Program-made: the position numbers and the translations under genes
The notes under the pieces: model-generated
What the model saw: only the letters and a program-made list of their open reading frames with translations
Told to the model about the DNA's origin: nothing
Databases searched by the model: none
DNA from: Bacteroidales bacterium
GTDB taxonomy: Bacteria; Bacteroidota; Bacteroidia; Bacteroidales; UBA7332
Direction: 5' to 3'
Length of the DNA stretch: 64,000 nt
Assembly (NCBI GenBank): GCA_028687995.1
Contig: JAQTZA010000013.1
Location: 1-64,000 of the forward strand
Shown: in pieces, positions 26,461 through 35,257 of the stretch
Layout of the letters: every line of letters begins with the position of its first letter
Numbering within the stretch: the first letter of the stretch is position 1

Positions 26461-26712
26461 TCGTGATTTACTAATGAACGTGTTAGATCTAACACTCCAA
26501 GTTCATATATTCATAGAAACATTTTAGAGTAGTTCGAAGGCACACGCCACAGGCAGTATTCCATATATCCTTACAAATAATATCGATAATCTATTTACAT
26601 CAATAGGGCTTTGACCATGTGCTAACTGCATTCAATATTCATGCCATTCTTTCATCCTTATTATTTCAAATAACTCTATCCATTATCACCAAGATAATTC
26701 ATTAATAAACAA
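26461..26712 (+). promoter_or_regulatory. Long structured leader of rho
   Basis: There is no gene-sized ORF. At 26474-26506 the perfect palindrome GTGTTAGATCTAACAC is flanked by a second complementary pair, ATGAAC and GTTCAT, making a two-part hairpin near the predicted 5' end. Rho genes in other bacteria are autoregulated by termination in their leaders, so a comparable role is plausible but unproven. Confidence 0.5.
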
Positions 26713-28452
26713 ATGTTTACACCAGAAGAACTAAACAACAAAGTTTTAACTGAGCTTAAAACTATTGCTAAAGAAATGGGTATCAAACGCATTGATACTC
26801 TCAAAAAAGACGAATTGGTAAAAGCCATATTATCAGCAGGGACCGTTTCGACAGTTGATACATCAGAATCAGTAAAAGATTCAGATGAAAAGAAAAAAAG
26901 AAGTCGTATATCTGTTGCGAAAATAGATGCCAAGGTTACTTCGAGCGACGAAAAGAGAACACCCCAAAAGGGTAATAATCATTCGAATCATGTAACTACA
27001 AAACAACCATCTCCTTTCAAAGTAGAGGCAACGAATGCTATTCAAAACGAAAATAAAACATTCGCAGCTCCTAAACTATCGGAATATATTCACAACAAAG
27101 ATATCGTGGTGCATCGCCCCACACCAACTATACAATCAGAAAACACTCTACTTCCAGAAATCCCTGCAGACGCAGAAGAAGAGACAATGCCAATTGCTCA
27201 ACCTGAAACCGTAGAGCAAGTTATTTCGAACGAAGAGCCACCACAAGATCCACAACCACAGATTACTCCAGATAATCGGATGAATCGTCCACGATTTGTA
27301 AACGGTAAACATCCTCACGAAAAACCGTATGAGTTCGAGGGGATTTTGATTGGAAATGGCGTATTAGAGATTATGCCAGATGGATATGGATTCCTACGTT
27401 CGGCCGATTATAATTTCCTAACTTCACCCGATGATGTCTATGTTTCTCAATCACAAATCAGACTTTTTGGTTTAAAAACAGGTGATTTGGTTGAAGGCTC
27501 TATTCGTCCTCCGAAAGAGGGTGAAAAATACTTCCCATTGGTGAAGGTTGAAAAAATAAACGGTCGCTCTCCAGAATATGTTCGCGATAGAATTCCATTC
27601 GACTTCCTTACGCCTCTTTTTCCTGATCAAAAATTCAAACTATGTAGAGGATCAAGAGATAGCATTTCGATGCGTGTAGTAGATATGTTCTCTCCTATCG
27701 GAAAAGGGCAACGTGGGCTTATTGTGGCTCAACCCAAAACAGGTAAAACAATCCTGTTGAAAGATATTGCAAATGCAATCGCAGAGAATCATCCAGAAGT
27801 TTATATGATTATCCTTCTCATTGACGAACGTCCTGAAGAGGTAACCGATATGGCCCGAAACGTTCGTGCGGAAGTTATTTCATCCACTTTTGATGAACCA
27901 GCTGAGCGTCACGTAAAAATTGCAAGCATAGTACTTGAGAAAGCAAAACGTATGGTGGAATGCGGTCACGATGTTGTTATTTTACTGGATTCTATCACGA
28001 GATTGGCTCGAGCATACAATACCGTCTCTCCTGCCTCTGGTAAGGTTCTTTCTGGTGGTGTGGATGCCAATGCGCTACACAAGCCAAAGCGCTTCTTTGG
28101 GGCTGCACGCAATATCGAAAATGGAGGAAGCTTGACAATCATCGCAACGGCACTCACTGAAACAGGCTCGAAAATGGACGAAGTTATTTTTGAAGAGTTC
28201 AAAGGAACAGGAAATATGGAACTTCAACTCGACCGTAAACTTTCGAATCGACGAATTTTCCCTGCCGTAGACATTACTGCCTCTAGTACTCGTCGTGACG
28301 ATTTACTTTTAGATCGTGAAACGCTTAATAGAATGTGGATTCTTCGTCGTTATTTATCAGATATGAATTCAAACGAAGCGATGGAATTCATCAAAGACAG
28401 AATGGAAAAGACATCGAATAACGAAGAACTCCTCTTGTCGATGAACGACTAA
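26713..28452 (+). CDS. rho: Transcription termination factor Rho
   Basis: A 579-residue RNA-dependent hexameric helicase. An N-terminal Rho helix-bundle ([18 protein letters not shown]) is followed by about 150 residues of low-complexity, charged and Pro-rich insert, as in many Bacteroidota. The primary RNA-binding cold-shock domain follows ([15 protein letters not shown]), then the ATPase core. Walker A is VAQPKTGKT, Walker B is [14 protein letters not shown], and the Q/R-loop region reads [23 protein letters not shown] at 26713 follows a long structured leader; a terminator follows the gene. Confidence 0.98.
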   Translation: MFTPEELNNKVLTELKTIAKEMGIKRIDTLKKDELVKAILSAGTVSTVDTSESVKDSDEKKKRSRISVAKIDAKVTSSDEKRTPQKGNNHSNHVTTKQPSPFKVEATNAIQNENKTFAAPKLSEYIHNKDIVVHRPTPTIQSENTLLPEIPADAEEETMPIAQPETVEQVISNEEPPQDPQPQITPDNRMNRPRFVNGKHPHEKPYEFEGILIGNGVLEIMPDGYGFLRSADYNFLTSPDDVYVSQSQIRLFGLKTGDLVEGSIRPPKEGEKYFPLVKVEKINGRSPEYVRDRIPFDFLTPLFPDQKFKLCRGSRDSISMRVVDMFSPIGKGQRGLIVAQPKTGKTILLKDIANAIAENHPEVYMIILLIDERPEEVTDMARNVRAEVISSTFDEPAERHVKIASIVLEKAKRMVECGHDVVILLDSITRLARAYNTVSPASGKVLSGGVDANALHKPKRFFGAARNIENGGSLTIIATALTETGSKMDEVIFEEFKGTGNMELQLDRKLSNRRIFPAVDITASSTRRDDLLLDRETLNRMWILRRYLSDMNSNEAMEFIKDRMEKTSNNEELLLSMND

Positions 28453-28510
28453 TTGAATATTTTTCGAGGTCATTTGTAAAAAAGACACTGTCCAATAGAT
28501 TGTGTAAATG

Positions 28511-28546
28511 AAAAACTACAGGAATCATCTTCTTGTAGTTTTTTCT
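28511..28546 (+). terminator. Terminator of rho
   Basis: AAAACTACA pairs with TGTAGTTTT around a partly paired loop, followed by TTTTCTTTT. Confidence 0.75.
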
Positions 28547-28910
28547 TTTCAAACCCCTCGTTGATTTATGAGTGAGGATTCGAAAAGAAAAAATCGAGAT
28601 TAGTTAACGTAAAAAAAATTTCTTTTGTAAAGAACAATTTGTGATAAATATTCCCCTAAGATTATTAAACAAAGAATTACTGTCACCGAATTTAAATAGC
28701 TTTACAGACTCAAAAAAAAAACTGTTTTTCAGTCGATTACAAAAAGTAAAAAAAGTGAACTCAGCCTATTTGGAACTGGGGACTGATTTTCAATCAATTT
28801 CTTGCGATATTTGGAAACATAATCCAAGTTTAAAACCTGAACCCTGTAGTCTTGAGTTTACACAAAATTATGGATAGGCACTTATTCCCTAAATAATTTC
28901 AATCTACGGT
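28547..28910. other. Intergenic region after rho, no supported gene
   Basis: The region begins with an imperfect inverted repeat (TTTCTTTTC and GAAAAGAAA, 28545-28592). The ORF track lists a 78-codon plus-strand ORF here (28641-28877), but it has no promoter, domain or family resemblance and is probably chance. Nothing else is seen. Confidence 0.45.
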
Positions 28911-30452
28911 TTAAAAGCCAAAATCCTCAATTTTCTTTTCAAACTTTTTTGCTTCTGAAGGCTTTTTTGCAACAGCCTGAACTCCCAAACCCTCCACATA
29001 AATGGCTTGGCGAGGAGTGACGGGACAAATGGATTCACAACCACCACAACCAATACAAAGATCTTCTGTTACTTCGGGTATCGTGAGTCCGTTTTGGAAA
29101 GGTATCATGTGCACCGCTTGTGTAGGACAATGTTCGGAGCAAGCTCCACAATCTTTATTTTCTGAAAAGACAATACAAATATTTTTGCGAAACTTCGCAA
29201 CTCCAATCTGTGCGACCTTTTTTTGCGTGACAGTCAGCGGTTTTAATGCAGCTGTCGGACAAATATCGGTGCAGACTGTACATTCGTAGTTGCAATAAAC
29301 ATGCGTGCTAAAAGCAAGGTGTGGCTGCATAATCCCCAACCAACCATATTGCAAGGCAGCCGGTTTAAGCACTTGCATCGGACATTTTGCCACACAAAGC
29401 TGGCATCCAGTACAATGTTGATGAAAATGCGCAGCATCGAAAGCTCCCGGAGGCATGATGGGTTTACGAGTCAAGTAAGAGTCCTGCGCACCTTGTATTA
29501 CACGAGTTTTTGCAGTGACGGCGCCCACCAACACCGCTCCTGAAGTCATCAAAAATGTTCGTTTGTGCAAATCAGTCTTCTCTGAAAAGGCAACAGTTTT
29601 TTTATTTACCTGGTTTTTTGCGTACCGAAAGGCATACTTCACACCTCCTTTTTTGCAAACTGACAAACAGTTGAAACAACTCACACAGCGAGAGTCATCT
29701 ACCGTCATCGCTTGACTATCGATACACTGCGATTTACATTTCGTTTCGCATGCGCTGCACTGCGTGCAGGAGCTTTGTTCAATTTCAATTTTGAATAAAG
29801 AAAATTTCGAGAAAATACCCAAAAACGTTCCTACGGGACAGATCGTATTACAATACATTCTACCCCAAAACCAAGACATAACAGCAACCGCGATAAAGAA
29901 GATTATCGAAATAGTAAACATCAACGGTACGAATGGCAACTGCTCCACTTTATACAATGAATAGATGCCAATGTGCGAAAGTGGCACAACTAGCAGATTA
30001 TTGGCAGCGATAACCAAAGGGCGAAAAAGTTGGGTCGTCAACCGACCGAAAATGCTATACGGATCGAGTATCATCACCAATAACGAACTTCCTGAAAAGA
30101 AAGTGATCACTGTAAGCGTCAGAATGGAATAACGGAGAAAATTGCGAGGTTTTGCATAACTGTAACGTTTGCGCTTTCTCGTTGGAAACCAAGTAGATTT
30201 CCACGAAGCGATATCTTGCATCACTCCTAAAGGACAGATAACAGAACAATACAATCGTCCTAAAACCAAACTCAACAGGACGAGAAACAGCAAACTGCCA
30301 AAGCTAAGGGTAAGTAATGATGGCATCCATTGCAAATGAATCAAAACATGCAGTTGCTCAGGTAGTTTACCAGTAAAATCGAGAAATGAAAGCAGTATGG
30401 GAACAAAAAAAAGCGACGCAGCAATGCGACGAATCAACTTTAGGTGTTTCAT
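28911..30452 (-). CDS. Membrane polyferredoxin (NapH/CcoG-like 4Fe-4S protein)
   Basis: A 513-residue inner-membrane iron-sulfur protein. The N-terminal part has about five membrane helices with two cysteine loops (YCSVICPLG and YCNTICPVG), as in the NapH/CcoG family. Several ferredoxin clusters follow: CTQCSACETKC, CVSCFNCLSVC, CTGCQLCVAKC, CTVCTDIC, CGACSEHC and CIGCGGCESIC. A further hydrophobic segment after KRTFLMTSGAVLVGA may be a membrane anchor. It probably moves electrons across or along the membrane. It is cotranscribed with the DUF362 gene, 3 bp upstream. Donor and acceptor are unknown. Confidence 0.88.
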   Translation of the reverse strand: MKHLKLIRRIAASLFFVPILLSFLDFTGKLPEQLHVLIHLQWMPSLLTLSFGSLLFLVLLSLVLGRLYCSVICPLGVMQDIASWKSTWFPTRKRKRYSYAKPRNFLRYSILTLTVITFFSGSSLLVMILDPYSIFGRLTTQLFRPLVIAANNLLVVPLSHIGIYSLYKVEQLPFVPLMFTISIIFFIAVAVMSWFWGRMYCNTICPVGTFLGIFSKFSLFKIEIEQSSCTQCSACETKCKSQCIDSQAMTVDDSRCVSCFNCLSVCKKGGVKYAFRYAKNQVNKKTVAFSEKTDLHKRTFLMTSGAVLVGAVTAKTRVIQGAQDSYLTRKPIMPPGAFDAAHFHQHCTGCQLCVAKCPMQVLKPAALQYGWLGIMQPHLAFSTHVYCNYECTVCTDICPTAALKPLTVTQKKVAQIGVAKFRKNICIVFSENKDCGACSEHCPTQAVHMIPFQNGLTIPEVTEDLCIGCGGCESICPVTPRQAIYVEGLGVQAVAKKPSEAKKFEKKIEDFGF

Positions 30453-30455
30453 CTC

Positions 30456-31388
30456 CTACAACTTCACTTTTTTAACATTCAGTTTGTCAATATCTTGCGT
30501 TCCCACTTTCAGTTGTTCGGCTAACTCAATGTAGCGTACATCTTTTAGGTCGGTTGGTTTCACTTGCGAAAACATTTTGATGGCGGCAGTATCCACTGCA
30601 ACATAATCTCTCGACACGAGCAACGACTTAAGAATAACAGCATCTGCTTCCGATTTGCCTTGCGGACCATTCGATTTCAAAATACGGTATGCATCCACAA
30701 AATTTAGAGCAGGACGTTTTGGGTAAGTAGCTATATCAGCAATACACTGATGTAAATCATGTCCATGAAAAAATTGCCTATCCCACACAATGCCCATCAG
30801 ATTTTTCATTGTGATCGACATTTTTGCCCCACCATGGTGTTTTAATATCGGAACATTGAACCACACATCGCAATCGAGAATGGCCTCGTGAATTTTCGTT
30901 TTCTTCAAGTTGACTCCTTTTGGCAAATCGACTTCCCTGTACATCGACTCATCATTACCAGGCACCATACGACCGCCAGCAGCTATTACTGCCTTTTCTA
31001 TTCCGCTATTTTGATAGCATTTTTGCCAATTATTGCAGGTATGATCAAATACCAATACCTCTTTTGCACCAGCAGATTTACACTGTTTTATTAATGCTGC
31101 AATAAGTTCAGGATTGGTATTAGCGGCCAGTTCTGGCGTGCGATCCCAACCAATATTGGGTTTAATCACCACTTTCTGTCCTTTTTTTACAAATTGCTGA
31201 ATTCCACCCAACTCTTTTAAGGCTCGTATTAACATCACTTCGGGTTCACCGCCCATAATTGCGACTAAATCGGGTGAAGATTGTACCAACATGGATTCAG
31301 CAGAGTTTACCGAAGCAAACACTTCTCTACCAAAAACGGATGCCAATCCTACCAATCCAGCGGACTTAAAAAAATCTCTTCGTTTCAT
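30456..31388 (-). CDS. DUF362 domain protein with Tat-type signal
   Basis: A 310-residue protein whose N-terminus MKRRDFFKSAGLVGLASVFG is a twin-arginine signal, so it should be folded before export to the periplasm. The body is a DUF362 domain (VVIKPNIGWDRTPE, LVFDHTCNNWQKCY, MSITMKNLMGIVWDRQFFHG), a family found beside or fused to ferredoxin domains. No ferredoxin motif is inside this protein, but its operon partner is a polyferredoxin. A redox role with an unknown cofactor is the best inference. Confidence 0.85.
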   Translation of the reverse strand: MKRRDFFKSAGLVGLASVFGREVFASVNSAESMLVQSSPDLVAIMGGEPEVMLIRALKELGGIQQFVKKGQKVVIKPNIGWDRTPELAANTNPELIAALIKQCKSAGAKEVLVFDHTCNNWQKCYQNSGIEKAVIAAGGRMVPGNDESMYREVDLPKGVNLKKTKIHEAILDCDVWFNVPILKHHGGAKMSITMKNLMGIVWDRQFFHGHDLHQCIADIATYPKRPALNFVDAYRILKSNGPQGKSEADAVILKSLLVSRDYVAVDTAAIKMFSQVKPTDLKDVRYIELAEQLKVGTQDIDKLNVKKVKL

Positions 31389-31588
31389 AAAACTATCTCC
31401 TTTGAATTGAAAATTTTGAAATCTTAAAAGAATTGTTACACAGTATTTAGAATGCTAATAAATAGCGACTTAAATAGAAATAGGTGGAAATTCAAAGATA
31501 TAAAAATTTGGGAAAATGCAGATAATTTTGGATGGTTTTATCTTTTATTGTGATATGAAGAAGTTGTAAAAAATGGTACAATAATTGA

Positions 31589-31798
31589 CTATGCTACATT
31601 TGCCTGAAAACAAAAAGAGAGGGTATCGAAATCAATTTTCTTACCCTCTCTTCGTTTGTAGTGCTTTTTAGATGTATGCACTTTGGTGACAGCCTTGAAT
31701 CCTCCTGAATTCTCGAGCTCTACTTCTCGATCAGCTCGTTTGATGGCTTTCATATAATCCATCCGAGTGATTTTACTCTGTAAATTCTTCTTTTTCAT
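31589..31798 (-). CDS. Small basic protein, candidate ribosome-rescue factor with internal terminator
   Basis: A 69-residue basic protein (MKKKNLQSKITRMDYMKAIK, then VHTSKKHYKRREGKK) with a short hydrophobic end (TLSFCFQANVA). An intrinsic terminator lies inside the ORF: a perfect 11-bp stem (codons about 49-61) and a T-run that ends before the stop codon at 31591-31589. Transcripts stopping there would lack a stop codon. That layout is known for ArfA of Escherichia coli and BrfA of Bacillus subtilis, backup ribosome-rescue factors controlled by tmRNA tagging. I see no clear sequence match to either, so the role is inferred from architecture, size and charge. A TATCTTTG promoter box sits 25 bp upstream. 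Confidence 0.6.
   Translation of the reverse strand: MKKKNLQSKITRMDYMKAIKRADREVELENSGGFKAVTKVHTSKKHYKRREGKKIDFDTLSFCFQANVA
31606..31652 (-). terminator. Intrinsic terminator inside the small basic ORF
   Basis: On the minus strand AAGAGAGGGTA (31652-31642) pairs perfectly with TACCCTCTCTT (31625-31615). The 16-nt loop can add a GAAA/TTTC helix, and the tract TTTTTGTTTT follows. The tract ends about 14 nt before the ORF's TAG. Confidence 0.9.
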
Positions 31799-31822
31799 AG
31801 TTTTAAATATATATATTCGCTA

Positions 31823-31830
31823 CAAAGATA
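31823..31830 (-). promoter_or_regulatory. -7 box of the small basic ORF
   Basis: TATCTTTG on the minus strand, with an expected leader of under 20 nt before the ATG at 31798. It shows that the ORF has its own promoter and that the internal terminator acts on its transcript. No clear -33 element. Confidence 0.55.
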
Positions 31831-31929
31831 CATAGTTATAAATATAATATTTACATTTACATCTTAAATCTAAACATTTTTTAATAAGATATGTTTAGAT
31901 TATATGTATTTACCTCTAAATCTAATATT

Positions 31930-32142
31930 ATGAAGAAAAACATGGGTCTAGTTGACAAAGTCATTCGAATTATTGTTGCAATTGTAATTGGTGTTCTTTA
32001 TCTAACACACGTTATTTCTGGCACATTGGCTACTGTACTGTTAGTCTTAGCAGTCGTTTTCGTTGCTACAGCATTTCTGAGTTTTTGTCCACTTTATGCT
32101 CCTTTCGGGTTAAAGACTTGCAAAACTGAGGAAAAAGAATAA
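31930..32142 (+). CDS. DUF2892 (YgaP-like) small membrane protein
   Basis: A 70-residue protein with two hydrophobic segments (RIIVAIVIGVLYLTHVI and ATVLLVLAVVFVATAFLSF). It ends with the DUF2892 hallmark CPLYAPFGLKTCK. It is an inner-membrane protein; relatives are fused to or sit beside rhodanese domains, but none is here. The ATG at 31930 (MKKNMGLVDKVIR) matches family starts, and the extra 13 residues in the ORF track lie in A/T-rich leader. Confidence 0.85.
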   Translation: MKKNMGLVDKVIRIIVAIVIGVLYLTHVISGTLATVLLVLAVVFVATAFLSFCPLYAPFGLKTCKTEEKE

Positions 32143-32156
32143 TTATTTTTCTCCAC

Positions 32157-32195
32157 AAAAAAAGAGGGAATGGTACCAAACTATTCCCTCTTTTG
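32157..32195. terminator. Bidirectional terminator, DUF2892 gene and acyl-CoA dehydrogenase
   Basis: AAAAGAGGGAAT pairs with ATTCCCTCTTTT around an 11-nt loop, flanked by A- and T-runs, between two convergent genes. Confidence 0.88.
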
Positions 32196-32210
32196 CATTT
32201 CAATAGTCAA

Positions 32211-33917
32211 CTATTGTTGACGATAAGTATCGAGGTTATCCACTGCAAAATGGTGAATAAAATCGGCATGACCAACTAACTGAGCTTCGCCGTAATTGAT
32301 ATAAACCTCTGCTGAGCGACGGAAAGACTCGTTGCGTGAAGCATCGAGCAACAACAAATAGCCCATAATGATGTGCCCAGCCATTTCGACTAAACGACGA
32401 GCATGAAAATCGATATACTCAGTATCATTCGCTGCTTTTACTTTTTCAGTTGTGTCTTCGAAGATTGCAGTCATTTCAATCAAACGATTGCGGAAGCTGA
32501 GTAATTCTGGAGAGAAATCAGAAGCCTCGTATTCACGAATCATCGACAAGTAATTTCCGGTTGTGACGTGGCGAATGGCAGCTACAACTTGTAATTGAGT
32601 CGTTCCTTCGTAAATAGAAGTGATACGTGCATCGCGATAGATTCGTTCACAAGCGTAATCTTTCATAAAGCCGGATCCACCGTGAATTTGGATTGAATCG
32701 TAGGCATTTTGATTAGAGTATTCGCTTGCCATTCCTTTACCAAGTGGTGTACAAGCATCTGCCATTTTCTGATATTTCTTCATCTCAGTGCGCTCATCTG
32801 GTGTCAGTTTGCGCTCTTTCGAAATATCTTCATACGTTTTGTACATATCCACGAAACGAGTTGTTTCGTACAACAAGGTGCGCGATGCATCGAGTTTTGC
32901 TTTCATGATTGACAACATCTCGTAAACTGCAGGGAACTCAATAATCGGTTTTCCGAATTGAGAGCGATCACGCGCATAAGCCAAAGCTTCGCGGTAAGCT
33001 GCTTCACAAAGTCCGACAGATTGTGCTGTGATACCCAGACGAGCACTGTTCATCAACGCCATAACGTATTTGATCAAACCCATCTTACGGTCGCCACACA
33101 ATTCTGCCTTGGCATTGCGGAATACCAATTCACACGTTGGCGAACCTTTGATACCCATTTTATTTTCGATACGACGAACGGTGACACCGCCATCGTTTTT
33201 GTCATACAAAAACATCGAAAGACCACGACCATCTTTGGTTCCATCTTCAGAACGAGCCAAAACGAGTGAAATATGACCATCTCCATTGGTAATGAAGCGT
33301 TTAACGCCATTCAAGTACCAATTTCCATCTTCATTATTGTAGCTTGCGCGCAACATTACGGCTTGTAAATCGGAACCAGCATCGGGTTCTGTCAAGTCCA
33401 TCGCCATGGTCTCGCCGGCACAAACGCGTGGAAGATATTTTTTGCGTTGTTCTTCGTTTGCAAACTCGTAAATGGTTTCGGCGCAATCCTGCAAACCCCA
33501 GATATTCACGAAGCCAGCATCGGCACGGCTCACCATATCGGCTGCCATAATATATGGAACAAGCGAAAAGTTCATTCCATTGTAGCGGCGAGGCAACGAG
33601 ATCCCCATCAATCCTGCTTTAATCAGCGCATCGAGGTTCACTTGCGTTCCTTTTGCGTAAACTACGTGTCCATCAACTACGTGAGGACCCTCGTGGTCGA
33701 TACTTTCAGCGTTTGGCGCCACGATGTCAGCACAGATTTCGCCTACAATTTCGAGCACTTTCTCATAGCTATCCATCGCATCTTCGAAGTCAATCGGTGC
33801 ATAATCAAACTTTTGCGCATCGCTATAGCCGCGTTCGCGCAACTCCACAATCCGACTCATCAGTGGGTGAGTCAAATGGTGTTTTAGGTCGGTATTATCA
33901 AAATAGTAATTTGCCAT
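32211..33917 (-). CDS. Acyl-CoA dehydrogenase
   Basis: An FAD enzyme of 568 residues, longer than classical 380-residue forms because of a helical C-terminal extension. MAMDLTEPDAGSDLQAVMLR and WYLNGVKRFITNG contact FAD and substrate. GGSGFMKDYACERIYRDARI and SIYEGTTQLQ hold the C-terminal signature, with the catalytic Glu in YEGTT. It oxidises or, in reverse, forms acyl-CoA with electrons passing through the ETF encoded upstream. Chain length is not determined. It is last in an etfB-etfA-acd group, after a 197-bp spacer with an inverted-repeat element. Confidence 0.93.
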   Translation of the reverse strand: MANYYFDNTDLKHHLTHPLMSRIVELRERGYSDAQKFDYAPIDFEDAMDSYEKVLEIVGEICADIVAPNAESIDHEGPHVVDGHVVYAKGTQVNLDALIKAGLMGISLPRRYNGMNFSLVPYIMAADMVSRADAGFVNIWGLQDCAETIYEFANEEQRKKYLPRVCAGETMAMDLTEPDAGSDLQAVMLRASYNNEDGNWYLNGVKRFITNGDGHISLVLARSEDGTKDGRGLSMFLYDKNDGGVTVRRIENKMGIKGSPTCELVFRNAKAELCGDRKMGLIKYVMALMNSARLGITAQSVGLCEAAYREALAYARDRSQFGKPIIEFPAVYEMLSIMKAKLDASRTLLYETTRFVDMYKTYEDISKERKLTPDERTEMKKYQKMADACTPLGKGMASEYSNQNAYDSIQIHGGSGFMKDYACERIYRDARITSIYEGTTQLQVVAAIRHVTTGNYLSMIREYEASDFSPELLSFRNRLIEMTAIFEDTTEKVKAANDTEYIDFHARRLVEMAGHIIMGYLLLLDASRNESFRRSAEVYINYGEAQLVGHADFIHHFAVDNLDTYRQQ

Positions 33918-33934
33918 TTTTTTTAGAAGTTATC

Positions 33935-34107
33935 GGGAGTTAAAGTAGTTATAGGTTATGAATTATGAGTTAAGACATATAACTTCCAAGCGATCCCGAG
34001 ATTAATATTCTCTTTTTGTTGAATGAGCCAAATTTAAAGTAGCCGTTCGTTTTCTATTCTCTAACTTCTTAGCGAAGCGATAACTTCTTCTAACTTCTTT
34101 AACTCCT
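33935..34107. repeat. Inverted-repeat element between etfA and the acyl-CoA dehydrogenase gene
   Basis: GGGAGTTAAAGTAGTTA (33935-33951) and the complement of TAACTTCTTTAACTCCT (34091-34107) match at 15 of 17 positions and flank 139 bases with no ORF. The layout resembles a small non-coding mobile element lodged between cotranscribed genes. Confidence 0.5.
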
Positions 34108-34114
34108 CAATTTT

Positions 34115-35134
34115 TTACTTACTGTTCTTTTTGTAATATTTAATCATCTTTGGAATCACATCCTCGACCGTTCCGTTGATCACGTAATCAGCAATTTGGT
34201 TGATTGGTGCCTGCTCATCGTTATTGATTGAGATGATAATGGCACTCTCCTGCATACCTGCAATGTGCTGAATTTGTCCTGAAATACCACAAGCAATGTA
34301 GAGTTTCGGACGAACAGTAACTCCCGTTTGACCAATCTGACGTTCGTGATCCGAATATCCGGCATCCACAGCAGCACGTGAAGCTCCAACTTCGCCACCT
34401 ATCGTTGCAGCTAAATCATCCAACAGTTTGAAATTCTCTTTCGAGCCAACACCATAACCACCAGCAACAATAATTGGCGATGCTTTGAGATTCACTTTCG
34501 ATTTCTCGATATGGCGCTCAATGATGTCAATCACGAAATCTGTTTTCGACACATATTTACTCACATCAAGTTTCACCACTTCACCTTTGTGGTTTGGTTT
34601 GTAGAGCTCTTTTTTCATCACACCTTCGCGCACGGTAGCCATTTGCGGACGACAATCTGGATTGACAATCCACGCAACAATATTACCACCAAAAGCAGGT
34701 CTAATCTGATACAACAAATTTTTATAAACCTTACCCTCTTTTTTCTCTTCGTGATCTCCGATTTCGAGAGCTGTGCAATCTGCCGTTAAACCACTGTGTA
34801 AAGCAGAAGAAACACGAGGACCCAAATCGCGACCAATGCTGGTAGCACCAAGTAAACAAACTTGTGGTTGTTGCTCTTTAAAAAGATTAATCATCACCGA
34901 CGAATGTGGCAATGTAGAGAATGGATAGAGGCGAGCATCGTCTGCAACAAATACAGTATCAGCTCCATAAGGAATAATCTGGCTCTCTATTCCGTCCAGA
35001 TTTGAGCCAACCACCAGTGCCTCTAACTTGCACTTTAGTTGATTGGCGAGGCTACGACCTTTGGTCAACAGCTCAAGACTCACATCACTGACGATGCCAT
35101 CTTCAATTTCGCAATATACAAATAGATTGTTCAT
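34115..35134 (-). CDS. etfA: Electron transfer flavoprotein, alpha subunit
   Basis: A 339-residue protein. The N-terminal half has the adenine-nucleotide-hydrolase-like fold (CLLGATSIGRDLGPRVSSAL). The C-terminal FAD domain is GGYGVGSKENFKLLDDLA, then GASRAAVDAGYSDHERQIGQ and KLYIACGISGQIQHIAGM. Together with EtfB it carries electrons between acyl-CoA dehydrogenase and its redox partner in the cytosol or at the membrane. The three genes lie on the same strand in the order etfB, etfA, acd. Confidence 0.96.
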   Translation of the reverse strand: MNNLFVYCEIEDGIVSDVSLELLTKGRSLANQLKCKLEALVVGSNLDGIESQIIPYGADTVFVADDARLYPFSTLPHSSVMINLFKEQQPQVCLLGATSIGRDLGPRVSSALHSGLTADCTALEIGDHEEKKEGKVYKNLLYQIRPAFGGNIVAWIVNPDCRPQMATVREGVMKKELYKPNHKGEVVKLDVSKYVSKTDFVIDIIERHIEKSKVNLKASPIIVAGGYGVGSKENFKLLDDLAATIGGEVGASRAAVDAGYSDHERQIGQTGVTVRPKLYIACGISGQIQHIAGMQESAIIISINNDEQAPINQIADYVINGTVEDVIPKMIKYYKKNSK

Positions 35135-35257
35135 TTATTTTTAGAATTAATCGGAAGGGATAGAAGTTATGGCGTCAAACAATTGATACATCCATAAATT
35201 CAATCCGTTGAATTTTAATTTACCTAATCAGTATTAAATTTATCAAACCAATGAGAA

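Noticed and set aside
28641-28877. 78-codon plus-strand ORF after rho
   Set aside because: No promoter box, no domain, no signal peptide, and composition like the surrounding A/T-rich spacer; most likely chance.
33344-33943. Several plus-strand ORFs up to 146 codons antisense to the acyl-CoA dehydrogenase gene
   Set aside because: Products are His/Arg/Ser-rich nonsense typical of antisense frames of a conserved gene.
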